A stretch of DNA of 64,000 nucleotides from DATEKX01 sp963726785 (GTDB lineage: Bacteria > Acidobacteriota > Blastocatellia > UBA7656), in NCBI GenBank assembly GCA_963726785.1, contig CAVSDJ010000007.1:1736001-1800000 (forward strand), read 5' to 3'. Of the stretch, positions 9,173 through 17,620 are shown piece after piece (the stretch's first letter is position 1; every line of letters starts with the position of its first letter). A model generated the notes under the pieces. It had not been told where the DNA came from. It was given only the letters and a program-made list of their open reading frames with translations, and ran no database searches. The translations under genes and the position numbers were made by a program.

Positions 9173-9877
9173 TTATTTGTTCGACGGAGCTTCGGGCTTC
9201 GGCTCCTGTTTGACCGCTTCAACAAACAGCGCGATCTTCACATCGTTTGCGACCACAAGGCCGCCGTTATCGAGCTTCTGGCTCCACGCCACGCCGTAAT
9301 CCTGACGATTGATTGTCAGACCGGCTTCGACGCCAATTCGCATCTTGCCCCACGGGTCTTTGATAGCGCCGTACAACTTGAAGGGAAGGGCGACCGTCTT
9401 GGTTACACCGTGCAGTGTGAAATCGCCGTGAGCGATAAAATCATCCTTACCTTTTTTCTCGATGCGCGTGCTCTTGAAAGTGATCTCCGGGTAACGCTCT
9501 ACGTCAAAGAAGTCCGCGCTGCGCAGGTGCTTGTCGCGCGGCTCTATCCCTGTGTCAATGCTGTTGGATTTTGCGGTAAAAGTTACGGACGAGTTGGTTA
9601 AATTCTCAGGGTCATACTGAATCGCGCCTGTGAATTCGCGGAAGCGCCCCGGCACATTGTTGATAACCAGATGCCGAACGCTGAATCCGATAGTAGTGTG
9701 CGCCGGATCAATCGCATACGTACCAGCCGAAGCCGTCTCAAGCGTTTTGTTATCTGCGAATTCGCTTGCGAAAGCTTCGGAGTTTATAAGTCCTATCTGG
9801 CTGGCTCTGAACTGCGCGAAGGCTAATAACAATGCCATAAAGACGAAAAAGGTACTTATCTTGATCAGTTTGTTCAC
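9173..9877 (-). CDS. YceI-like lipid/isoprenoid-binding exported protein
   Basis: A 234-residue protein. The N-terminus has a signal segment (STFFVFMALLLAFAQF). From YAIDPAHTTIGFSVRHL to the end it is a complete YceI domain, including the DKHLRSADFFDVERYPEITF block and the GDFTLHGVTK strand. YceI folds as a lipocalin-like barrel that binds isoprenoids such as ubiquinone. I start it at GTG 9875-9877, which has GGGAG 8 nt upstream. The longer frame to 9925 overlaps that ribosome site. It begins 44 bp after marR and is likely in the same transcript. Confidence 0.88.
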   Translation of the reverse strand: MNKLIKISTFFVFMALLLAFAQFRASQIGLINSEAFASEFADNKTLETASAGTYAIDPAHTTIGFSVRHLVINNVPGRFREFTGAIQYDPENLTNSSVTFTAKSNSIDTGIEPRDKHLRSADFFDVERYPEITFKSTRIEKKGKDDFIAHGDFTLHGVTKTVALPFKLYGAIKDPWGKMRIGVEAGLTINRQDYGVAWSQKLDNGGLVVANDVKIALFVEAVKQEPKPEAPSNK

Positions 9878-9921
9878 GATGAAATCTCCCTCTGGTGTCG
9901 AATTTGTGTGACGAAAAAAAA

Positions 9922-10392
9922 TCATTCGGGCCTGTTACGCGCATCCTCCAGAAGCTTGCTTAGTGTGGCGAGCCGTTTTTCCCCCATGTGCCCTAGCTGG
10001 CGGCGATGGCACTCTGCTATCGGCTTATCAAGCCCTGCGAGCAAACGCAAACCCTCGTCGGTGATGCGCGTGGTGATAACGCGGCGGTCACGCTTGTCGC
10101 GCTCTCGCGAAATCAGCCCGCGCGTTTCGAGGCGATCAAGCAACCGCGTGATGTCGGAATCCTTTGTGACCAGCCTATCGCTGACTTCGCTGCAAGACAC
10201 CCCCTGCCCGCCCGCGCCGCGAAGTATGCGCAAAACGTTATATTGAGTGGGCGTCAAGTCCACCTGCTTGAACGTCTCGTTGACGCCCGACCACAACGTC
10301 TCCGCCGTGCGCTGGATGTTGAGGTAAACTTCTTCTTCGCGACTGACAAAAGGCTTGGTCTGCTTCAGCTCTTTTTGCAACTTAGTCCCCAC
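9922..10392 (-). CDS. MarR family transcriptional regulator
   Basis: A winged-helix regulator of about 156 residues. LTPTQYNVLRILR opens the DNA-binding region, VSCSEVSDRLVTKDSDITRLLDRLETRGLISRERD is recognition helix plus wing (written here only as family-typical text, split by position 75-110), and the DKRDRRV wing tip with the ITDEGL helix follows. The frame runs up to 10437, but the first 15 codons overlap a strong promoter (see 10400-10428). The first start after its transcription start is GTG 10390-10392, which would give a nearly leaderless mRNA. Downstream on the same strand are yceI and doxX. A single Cys in the HTH region could sense oxidants, which is speculative. Confidence 0.85.
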   Translation of the reverse strand: MGTKLQKELKQTKPFVSREEEVYLNIQRTAETLWSGVNETFKQVDLTPTQYNVLRILRGAGGQGVSCSEVSDRLVTKDSDITRLLDRLETRGLISRERDKRDRRVITTRITDEGLRLLAGLDKPIAECHRRQLGHMGEKRLATLSKLLEDARNRPE

Positions 10393-10399
10393 GTCGAGC

Positions 10400-10428
10400 A
10401 ATATAGTCGTCATAACGACTATTGTCAA
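10400..10428 (-). promoter_or_regulatory. marR promoter
   Basis: Reading the minus strand, TTGACA (10428-10423), 17 nt, then TATATT (10405-10400): an almost perfect housekeeping-type promoter. The expected transcription start, 7-8 nt downstream, falls at or next to the GTG at 10392. Confidence 0.75.
10403..10422. promoter_or_regulatory. Palindromic operator, probably for MarR autoregulation
   Basis: A perfect 8-bp inverted repeat (ATAGTCGT / ACGACTAT) with a 4-bp spacer. It fills the spacer and overlaps the -10 box of the marR promoter. A site of this size and position is typical for MarR repressors, so autorepression is the natural inference. Confidence 0.6.
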
Positions 10429-10504
10429 GAGGAGCACCGAAATGTTTGAGCAGATGTTAAGCTTGTAAAATCTGCGCGCGATAAAACCTGTATCGAAGGG
10501 CTGA

Positions 10505-10513
10505 TGTTATAAT
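10505..10513 (+). promoter_or_regulatory. Extended -10 promoter of the histidine kinase gene
   Basis: TG-T-TATAAT is a perfect extended -10 element with no good -35. The kinase GTG begins 8 nt after the last T, so the transcript would be leaderless or nearly so. No Shine-Dalgarno precedes this GTG, which agrees. Confidence 0.55.
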
Positions 10514-10520
10514 CCCGTTT

Positions 10521-12389
10521 GTGAAGAAGCCGTCTTTGATGTTGTTGCTCGTGGCAGCATTGATCGCGTTGCTGCCGCTTTTGGCTGTTCTGCAATTTCG
10601 CTGGGTCGGCGAAGTAAGCCGAGCCGAGCGCGAGCGCATGCAGGCAAGCCTGAAATCGGCTGTCGCAAATTTCAGCCGGGACTTCGACGGCGAGTTAACT
10701 CGCGCTTATCTCAGTTTTCAGATGGACGCGAAGACTTTGCGCGGCAAAGCCTGGCAGGATTACGCACGTCGTTACGACCAATGGTTTCGAGCCGCCCCTT
10801 CCCCGCAGCTTATCGCAAACGTATTTTTAGTTGAGCCGGATGAGTTGCGCGCGGCTCGACTCGCGCGATTCAACCGAGCGGCAACTCAGTTTGAGCCTGC
10901 CTCGTGGCCTGCCCGTCTTGAGAGCTTGCGCCAGCATTTCGACGATGCATTCAAAGGCGAGCGCGACCGGACGAAACCGTTTATGCGCGCTTCGGTTGAC
11001 ACGCTGGTTGAAGACGGCTCGGCGCTTACGATTCCAATTACCGATTCGGAGATTTTAGATAAACGTGATATTCCTCACCCGAATCCGAAAGCCTTTCTCG
11101 GCTACGTCGTGGCGACTCTCGACCTCGATTTCATCAAGCAGCAATTCATTCCACAGCTTGCAGCGCGTTACTTTGCAAACAGCGATCAACTTGATTACAG
11201 CTTCGCGGTTGTCAGTCGCCGCAAACCCGAAATAATTATTTACCAGAGCGATAAGAATTTCCCCGAAAGGATGCCGCCGACCGGCGATGCGACGGCAAAT
11301 ATTTTTAACGTGCGGTTGGACATGCCGATGCTGGCCGAAAGCAATGCAAGCGAAATCGAAACATCCGACGCCGGAGTTGAGAAGCGAGACAAATCAATCC
11401 TTCGCGTCTTCAACACAGTTGTAACAAAGGGCGCAGATCACGACGCATCCGCCCCGCGCGTAGCCCTGGTGAGCGGTGAAGGCGAGCTATGGCAAATAAT
11501 ACTCAAGCATCGCTCAGGCTCGCTCGATGCTGCGGTAGCCGTCGCTCGACGTCGCAATCTGGCGATCAGCTTCGGCATATTGCTTTTGTTGAGCGTGAGC
11601 GTGGCGATGATAATTATTTCGACTCGCCGTGCGCAGCGGCTCGCGCGCCAGCAGATGGAATTCGTCGCAGGCGTGTCGCACGAGATGAGAACGCCGCTTG
11701 CGGTCATCTGTTCGGCGGGCGAGAACCTTGCTGACGGAGTGATTGACGAACGCCAGCAGGTCAGAAGATACGGCGCGTTGATCGAGAGCGAAGGCCGAAG
11801 ATTGTCAGAGATGATCGAGCAGGCGCTGGAGTTCGCAGGCGTGCAATCGGGCCGAAAAAATTACGCGCTGCGCCCTACGGATGTCGGCAGTGCAATCGAA
11901 AACGCGATGGCTGCTTGCGCGCCATTGATTCGAGAAGGCGAATTCAAAATCGAAAAAGAGATCGCACCGGATTTGCCTGTTATCGCAGCAGACAACGCGG
12001 CGCTCAGTCGCTCGATTCAGAACCTGCTCAACAACGCGATGAAATACAGCGGCGAAAATTTATTGATAAAGGTCAAAGCCGAGCGTGTCGGCGATGAAGC
12101 GCAAATCACCATCGAAGATCGCGGCTTAGGCATCCCGCCTGCGGAGTTGCCTCATGTTTTCGAGCCGTTCTTCAGAGGGCGCGAAGTGATAGACGCGCAG
12201 ATTCGCGGCAGCGGATTGGGCTTGAGTCTGGTCAAGCACATCATCGAAGCGCACGGCGGAAGAGTTACAGTCAAAAGCGCAGAGCGACACGGCAGCGCCT
12301 TCACTATTCATCTGCCTGCTGCGACCGGGGCTGATGAATTGATCTCTGATGTTCACGCGCTGCGCAAACAACTGACAACTGACAACTGA
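10521..12389 (+). CDS. Membrane sensor histidine kinase
   Basis: A 622-residue kinase. Helix 1 (~8-25), an extracytoplasmic sensor region of ~310 residues without a recognisable fold, and helix 2 (~342-362; LLLLSVSVAMIII) come first. Then a HisKA domain with SHEMRTP (phosphoacceptor H387) and a HATPase domain with N box LLNNAMKYS, G1 DRGLGIP, F box FEPFF and G2 GSGLGLSL. No HAMP domain is evident. The GTG start lies 8 nt after a TATAAT box. The response regulator gene begins 10 bp after its stop, so the two form a two-component pair. The signal is unknown. Confidence 0.9.
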   Translation: MKKPSLMLLLVAALIALLPLLAVLQFRWVGEVSRAERERMQASLKSAVANFSRDFDGELTRAYLSFQMDAKTLRGKAWQDYARRYDQWFRAAPSPQLIANVFLVEPDELRAARLARFNRAATQFEPASWPARLESLRQHFDDAFKGERDRTKPFMRASVDTLVEDGSALTIPITDSEILDKRDIPHPNPKAFLGYVVATLDLDFIKQQFIPQLAARYFANSDQLDYSFAVVSRRKPEIIIYQSDKNFPERMPPTGDATANIFNVRLDMPMLAESNASEIETSDAGVEKRDKSILRVFNTVVTKGADHDASAPRVALVSGEGELWQIILKHRSGSLDAAVAVARRRNLAISFGILLLLSVSVAMIIISTRRAQRLARQQMEFVAGVSHEMRTPLAVICSAGENLADGVIDERQQVRRYGALIESEGRRLSEMIEQALEFAGVQSGRKNYALRPTDVGSAIENAMAACAPLIREGEFKIEKEIAPDLPVIAADNAALSRSIQNLLNNAMKYSGENLLIKVKAERVGDEAQITIEDRGLGIPPAELPHVFEPFFRGREVIDAQIRGSGLGLSLVKHIIEAHGGRVTVKSAERHGSAFTIHLPAATGADELISDVHALRKQLTTDN

Positions 12390-12399
12390 CAACAGCGTT

Positions 12400-13086
12400 A
12401 TGAGCAAGCGAATACTTCTAGTCGAAGATGAGCCGGGATTAGTCCTGACATTGACTGATCGCTTGACGAGCGAAGGCTTCACAGTAGAGACTGCGCGAGA
12501 CGGCGATGCGGGACTTGCGCGAGCGACCGGCGAGTCTTTCGATTTGATAATCCTCGACGTGATGCTGCCGCGCAAGAACGGGTTTGATGTGTGTCGCGAC
12601 CTCCGCCAGCAGAATGTTCAAACGCCCGTAATAATGCTTACGGCGCGCGGGCAGGTCGTTGATAAAGTCGTTGGCTTAAAGCTCGGCGCAGATGATTACG
12701 TCACAAAGCCTTTCGAGATGATGGAACTGCTTGCGCGAATAGAGGCGCTGCTTCGTCGCGCGCCCGCCGTGTCAGCGTTGTCAACAGATGCTTATCAGTT
12801 CGGCCCAATTCGCATTGACTTTCGCAAAGCCGAAGTGACGCGCGATGGCGTCGTGATCGAGTTGTCCGCGCTTGAGTTTCAACTGTTGCGCTATTTCATC
12901 GAGCATCGCGAAAACGCCATCACACGCGACGAGTTGTTGAACGAGGTTTGGGGCTACAACGCGATGCCTTCGACTCGCACGGTAGACGTTCACGTTGCGT
13001 GGCTGCGCCAGAAGATCGAACCCAATCCCCGTCATCCTCAGTTTATTCTAACCGTTCACGGACTCGGTTATAAGTTCGTCGGATAG
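12400..13086 (+). CDS. OmpR/PhoB-family response regulator
   Basis: A 228-residue regulator with a receiver domain (acidic pair in VEDEP, phosphoacceptor D53 in LIILDVMLP, switch Thr in MLTARG, Lys in VTKPF) and a C-terminal winged helix (RTVDVHVAWLRQKIE ... GLGYKFVG). It is the cognate partner of the kinase 10 bp upstream. Four-to-five copies of an ACTGACA-type short repeat sit at the kinase stop and the junction. Confidence 0.93.
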   Translation: MSKRILLVEDEPGLVLTLTDRLTSEGFTVETARDGDAGLARATGESFDLIILDVMLPRKNGFDVCRDLRQQNVQTPVIMLTARGQVVDKVVGLKLGADDYVTKPFEMMELLARIEALLRRAPAVSALSTDAYQFGPIRIDFRKAEVTRDGVVIELSALEFQLLRYFIEHRENAITRDELLNEVWGYNAMPSTRTVDVHVAWLRQKIEPNPRHPQFILTVHGLGYKFVG

Positions 13087-13183
13087 CCTGAAAGCTTTCG
13101 TGCTTGACATCACAATCCCCTTGCGATTTGATTAACTCGCAGCATCGCAAAAGAGTTTCAAATCAATAATCAGGAAAACCGAA

Positions 13184-16126
13184 GTGACTATTTCGAGAAA
13201 GACAACTGCCTATGATTCATCAGCCGATGCTCTGATTGATTTTGCGATAATCACAGCCATAGAAGTAGAACGGCGCGCCGTATGCCGAACTTTTAAATTG
13301 ACGGATAAAGATCGTATACGTAAAGGCTCGCGCGTATACTGGCGCGGCAATCTCAATCTCAAAGAAGGCGGCGTTTATCAGATTGTGATTGCACAATCGC
13401 CGGATGCGGCAAACGTTGACGCGGCTCTTCTGACTTCGGATACGATACATCATTGGCATCCCGGCGCTTTGTTGATGGTTGGAATCGCAGGCGCGGCAAG
13501 CGATGACGTAGCGTTAGGCGATGTAATAATAGGAATCGACGTTTATTATTATGAACGTGGGAAAGAGACAGCGGAAGGCAAGAAGCCAGAGCCGAAAAGC
13601 TACAGGCCTGATGCTACGCTATGGGGTAGGGCAACGGCTGTTGCTAAATGGAAGCCCTCTATTTCAGTCCGAAGACCTGACGGAACGAAAGATCGCCCAA
13701 AGCATTACTATGGAGTTATCGCATCAGGCGAAAAGGTCATCGCTGATGCAGCGATACGCAATCAGATTGTGCAGCCTAATCGAAAGATACTGGCAATCGA
13801 GATGGAAGGCTATGGATTCAGTGCAGCCGTTTGGCAAAGTTTCGACCAGCAACGCCACCTTGTAATCAGGGCTATCAGTGACGCGGCAGACCGCGATAAG
13901 AAAGACGACTGGCAGCCTTACGCGGCAGCAGCAGCAGCAAATTTCGCCAAGCACTTTCTCTGCGACCGGCCCTTAACTCCGAGAAATGATTCCAAGCCTC
14001 AACAAAAGCACGAGAGCCGCACTACACGCAAACCTGAAGAAGAAACAATCCCTGTTGTGCCTTCTGCATCTAGACTTAATCAACTTCCGAGCGACTTGGC
14101 AGATTTCACGGGGCGTGACCATGAAGTGAAGGAACTGATGAAAGCACTCGCGCAAGGCGAAGGCCGTGTTGCGATTTCTGCAATCGGTGGCATGGGCGGT
14201 GTAGGCAAATCAGTACTGGCCGTACACATAGCTCATAAACTTGTTGATCGCTATCCTGACGGGCAAATCGTCGTTGACATGCAAGGCACTTCCAAACGCC
14301 AGCTGACTGCGATTGAAGCGATGGCAAGAGTAATTCAAGCCTTTCACCCGGAAGCGCGCGTTACCGATGATGTTAATCAAGTCGCGCAGGATTATCGCAA
14401 TATGCTTGCGGGTAAGCAGGTCTTGATCTTGCTGGACAATGCGGCCAACGCTGCACAGGTGCGCCCACTCGTGCTGTCGCCGCCGTGCGCTCTGATAATC
14501 ACTTCGCGCCGGACTATTGTTGTTGAAGGTGTGCAATCCGTCAGCCTTGATGCTCTTTCAGAGAAAGACGCGCGCGGTTTGCTTCTTGAGATTATTGGAA
14601 AAAGACGCGCGGCGAATAAACAACTCAATGCGATTGCTGGATTATGCGGACGCCTACCTCTGGCGTTGCGAGTGGCAGGCACTTTCCTAGCGGTGCATCG
14701 CGATTGGACTGTGGAGGAGTACCTTGAGACGTTAACCGACGAGCGGAAACGACTCTCACATTTGAGGCAGGATGATCTGGACGTAGAAGCCACGCTTGCA
14801 TTGAGCGCAAGGCAATTAGAATCGGAACATTCAGACCTTGCCGCGCATTGGAAAACGCTGGCCGTGTTTCCTGCCGACTTTGATCGGGCAGCGGCGGCGG
14901 CAGTTTGGAACGTGACAATAGAAGGAGCCCGCGATAGCCTTAGCGCACTGCTCGAACGAAGCCTCGTACTTTATGACGACGAAACCGCTCGCTATTGTTT
15001 GCACGACCTAGTGCGATTATTTACTGATACGCTACTCGGTGAGGCCGAACGGGCTAGTGGTCAACTACGCCATGCTAGTCACTATAATTCTGTGTTCAGC
15101 AGAACTGATAATCTTTACCAGCAAGGAGGTGAAGCAATAAAACAAGGGCTGACTATATTTGATCTGGAGTGGCGCAATATTCAAGCCGGGCAAGCGTGGG
15201 CCGCATCGCATGCCGAAACAGATGATGCGGCAGCGGAGTTATGCAGCGCCTATCCAGATTTCGGAGCATACATACTCGATTTGCGCCAACATCCACACGA
15301 AAGAATTCGATGGCTGGAGGCGGCGCTGCCCGTCGCCCACCGATTGAAAAATCCATTAACTGAAGGAAGTGCGCTTGGTAACTTGGGCACTGCCTATGCC
15401 CACTTGGGCGAGTTGCGGCGCGCCATTGAGTTTTATGAACAAGCTTTGATTATTTGTTGGGAGATTGGAAATCGGAAAGGCGAAGGCCAAGTGCTTGGCA
15501 ACTTGGGTGTTGTCTACAAAAATTTAGGCGAGATGCGCCGTGCGATTGAGTATTACGAACAAGCTTTAGTCATTGACCGAGAGATAGGAGATAGGCGAGG
15601 TGAGGGCGCAGATTTGGGCAATTTGGGCATCGCTTATAAAGAATTGGGCGAGACGCAGCGAGGCATTGACTATCACGAACAGCAACTCATAATCGCAAGA
15701 GAGATAGGAGACCAGCAAGGTGAAGGACGTGCGTTAAGCGGCTTGGGTGTTGCCCACTTCATTTTGGGTGAAATGCGGCGCGCTATTGAGTATCACGAAC
15801 AACATTTCACTATCACACGAGATATAGGAGAGCGGCGAGGCGAAGCCTATGCGCTCGGCAACTTAGGCAATGCCTTCGCAGCATTGGGCGAGACGCAGCG
15901 AGCCATTGACTGTTACGGACAGTGTTTGATCATTGCGCAGGAGATGGGAGAGCGGCAGGGCGAAGGCATTGCGCTTTTTAACATGAGCCTTGCGCTAGAC
16001 AAACTCGGTGATCGCGCGCAGGCGATGCTTTACGCCGAAGCCGCGCTCAAGATTTATGAGCAGATAGAAAGTCCAGACGCTGCCAGAGTGCGAAACAGGC
16101 TGACCCGTTGGCGTGGGCAGGAGTAA
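13184..16126 (+). CDS. NLR-like STAND NTPase: nucleoside phosphorylase - NB-ARC - TPR
   Basis: A 980-residue cytoplasmic protein in three parts. Residues ~18-255 are a PNP/MTA-SAH-nucleosidase-type domain (DFAIITAIEVE, LLMVGIAGA, ILAIEMEGYGF, VIRAISDAAD). Residues ~305-620 are an NB-ARC ATPase: FTGRD entry, P-loop GGMGGVGKS (~335-343), kinase-2 VLILLDN, sensor LIITSRR, GLPLAL-like GRLPLAL (~490) and an MHD-like LHDLV (~605). Residues ~726-965 are six exact 40-residue TPRs. Family knowledge: PNP domains act as effectors in fungal NLRs and in the bacterial Detocs system, and STAND NTPases guard against phage. Immune function here is inferred. GTG start with AGGAAA 8 nt upstream. No partner gene is attached. 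Confidence 0.9.
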   Translation: MTISRKTTAYDSSADALIDFAIITAIEVERRAVCRTFKLTDKDRIRKGSRVYWRGNLNLKEGGVYQIVIAQSPDAANVDAALLTSDTIHHWHPGALLMVGIAGAASDDVALGDVIIGIDVYYYERGKETAEGKKPEPKSYRPDATLWGRATAVAKWKPSISVRRPDGTKDRPKHYYGVIASGEKVIADAAIRNQIVQPNRKILAIEMEGYGFSAAVWQSFDQQRHLVIRAISDAADRDKKDDWQPYAAAAAANFAKHFLCDRPLTPRNDSKPQQKHESRTTRKPEEETIPVVPSASRLNQLPSDLADFTGRDHEVKELMKALAQGEGRVAISAIGGMGGVGKSVLAVHIAHKLVDRYPDGQIVVDMQGTSKRQLTAIEAMARVIQAFHPEARVTDDVNQVAQDYRNMLAGKQVLILLDNAANAAQVRPLVLSPPCALIITSRRTIVVEGVQSVSLDALSEKDARGLLLEIIGKRRAANKQLNAIAGLCGRLPLALRVAGTFLAVHRDWTVEEYLETLTDERKRLSHLRQDDLDVEATLALSARQLESEHSDLAAHWKTLAVFPADFDRAAAAAVWNVTIEGARDSLSALLERSLVLYDDETARYCLHDLVRLFTDTLLGEAERASGQLRHASHYNSVFSRTDNLYQQGGEAIKQGLTIFDLEWRNIQAGQAWAASHAETDDAAAELCSAYPDFGAYILDLRQHPHERIRWLEAALPVAHRLKNPLTEGSALGNLGTAYAHLGELRRAIEFYEQALIICWEIGNRKGEGQVLGNLGVVYKNLGEMRRAIEYYEQALVIDREIGDRRGEGADLGNLGIAYKELGETQRGIDYHEQQLIIAREIGDQQGEGRALSGLGVAHFILGEMRRAIEYHEQHFTITRDIGERRGEAYALGNLGNAFAALGETQRAIDCYGQCLIIAQEMGERQGEGIALFNMSLALDKLGDRAQAMLYAEAALKIYEQIESPDAARVRNRLTRWRGQE
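15361..16080 (+). repeat. Six in-frame 120-bp tandem repeats (TPR-coding)
   Basis: Units start at 15361, 15481, 15601, 15721, 15841 and 15961, each exactly 120 bp (40 codons). Conserved positions include LGNLG, LGE(M/L/T)(R/Q)RAI(E/D) and EQ. The equal spacing and high DNA similarity mean the array can expand or contract by recombination without breaking the frame. Confidence 0.9.
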
Positions 16127-16307
16127 GCACGCAGCACTCGGAAACTCTTCATTACTGCAATGCTCCACTGCTGCAACTCACTGAGCGAATCAAACGCACA
16201 CTAAAGAATGATTCCAGCGATTGCATTGACAGCCGCGCATGTGGTCGCTTACGGTTGTTGTTTGCTTATGGCGAGCATTTTATCTATATGAACGAGGAAC
16301 ACATAAC

Positions 16308-17468
16308 ATGGAAACCATACCAGCGCATGGCGGTCGGCTCGTCAATCGTGAGCTTACAGGCGTAGAGCGGGAAACTCTGCTTGAACGAGCGCCCGACATG
16401 CCTAAACTTAAACTTCGCCCGCGCGAAGTCTCTGACCTTGAGATGATTGCTAACGGCGCGTTCAGCCCGCTCGAAGGCTTCATGTGCGAAGACGATTACA
16501 CCGCTGTTCGCGGCAACAAACACCTTGCTTCGGGCTTGCCCTGGACTATTCCTGTCACGCTTTCTGCCGCAGATGATTTTGCCAGCAACTTAAAAGAAGA
16601 TGCCGACATCGCGCTTTATTCAAACGACGATCATTTGCTGGGCGTGCTGCACCTGTGCCAGAAATTTCGCTACGACAAACAGCGCGAAGCCGAGCGCGTC
16701 TACCTGACAACAGACCTCGCGCATCCCGGTGTGGCCGCGCTTTATGAACAAGGCGAATGGCTGTTGGGCGGCCCCGTCAGTCTTCTCAATCGCCCGCGCA
16801 ATTCCGCTTTCCCTACCTACAGGCTCGACCCCGCCGAGACGCGCGACGAGTTCAAGAAAAAGGGCTGGCGGCGGGTCGTGGCTTTTCAAACTCGCAACCC
16901 GATTCACCGAGCGCACGAGTACATCATCAAGTGCGCGCTCGAAACCGTAGACGGACTTCTGCTTCACCCGCTCGTAGGCGAAACGAAATCCGATGACATA
17001 CCAGCAGATGTTCGTATGCATTGCTACGAAGCGATGCTCGAACATTACTTTCCGCGCACACGCACGCTGCTTGCCGTCAACCCTGCGGCGATGCGATACG
17101 CGGGGCCGCGCGAGGCTGTCTTTCACGCCATCATCCGAAAGAATTACGGCTGCACGCATTTCATAGTCGGGCGCGATCACGCGGGAGTCGGCAACTACTA
17201 CGGCACATACGACGCGCATTACATCTTTAACGAGTTCGACCCGGAGGCGCTGGCCATCACGCCCATGTTCTTCGATCACTCGTTCTACTGCCGCCGCTGC
17301 GACGCGATGGCATCGAACAAGACCTGCCCGCACGATTCGTCTGAGCACGTCACGCTTTCAGGCACGAAGGTGCGCGAGATGCTTACGCGCGGCGAGATGC
17401 CTCCGCGCGAGTTCTCTCGACCGGAGGTCGCAGCGATACTGATCGAAGCGATGAACAGCAATCGGTAA
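16308..17468 (+). CDS. sat: ATP sulfurylase (sulfate adenylyltransferase)
   Basis: A 386-residue Sat/Met3-type enzyme that makes adenosine 5'-phosphosulfate from ATP and sulfate. The PUA-like N-terminus (~1-150) is followed by the catalytic domain with QTRNPIHRAHE (the QxRNPxHxxH nucleotide motif), HPLVGETKSDDI and FIVGRDHAGVG. SGTKVREML lies near the end. No APS-kinase domain is fused. ATG 16308 has GAGGAA 9 nt upstream; an upstream in-frame GTG at 16239 lacks a site. No other sulfur genes are adjacent, so whether its role is assimilatory cannot be told from context. Confidence 0.93.
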   Translation: METIPAHGGRLVNRELTGVERETLLERAPDMPKLKLRPREVSDLEMIANGAFSPLEGFMCEDDYTAVRGNKHLASGLPWTIPVTLSAADDFASNLKEDADIALYSNDDHLLGVLHLCQKFRYDKQREAERVYLTTDLAHPGVAALYEQGEWLLGGPVSLLNRPRNSAFPTYRLDPAETRDEFKKKGWRRVVAFQTRNPIHRAHEYIIKCALETVDGLLLHPLVGETKSDDIPADVRMHCYEAMLEHYFPRTRTLLAVNPAAMRYAGPREAVFHAIIRKNYGCTHFIVGRDHAGVGNYYGTYDAHYIFNEFDPEALAITPMFFDHSFYCRRCDAMASNKTCPHDSSEHVTLSGTKVREMLTRGEMPPREFSRPEVAAILIEAMNSNR

Positions 17469-17620
17469 TGGAGGCATTCGAGTAAGTGCGCGGCTGTAAC
17501 ACGCTCGCAGCCGCACGCACGCTCCAAACACCTTGCCGGGGTTGGCTTTTTTGAGGTTTCGTATTAAATTTGGCGGGACGCCCGTAATTTATCGCATCCG
17601 CAACGAAAGAGGATCCAGTC

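Noticed and set aside
12360..12395. Short ACTGACA direct repeats at the kinase/regulator junction
   Set aside because: Low-complexity and within or next to the stop codon; too short to call an operator or iteron.
15361..16080. Regular 120-bp repeats as a CRISPR array or satellite
   Set aside because: Units are in frame, degenerate at third positions, and translate to canonical TPRs.
16620..17348. 242-codon minus-strand ORF opposite sat
   Set aside because: Sat motifs on the plus strand are unambiguous; the antisense frame has no recognisable content.
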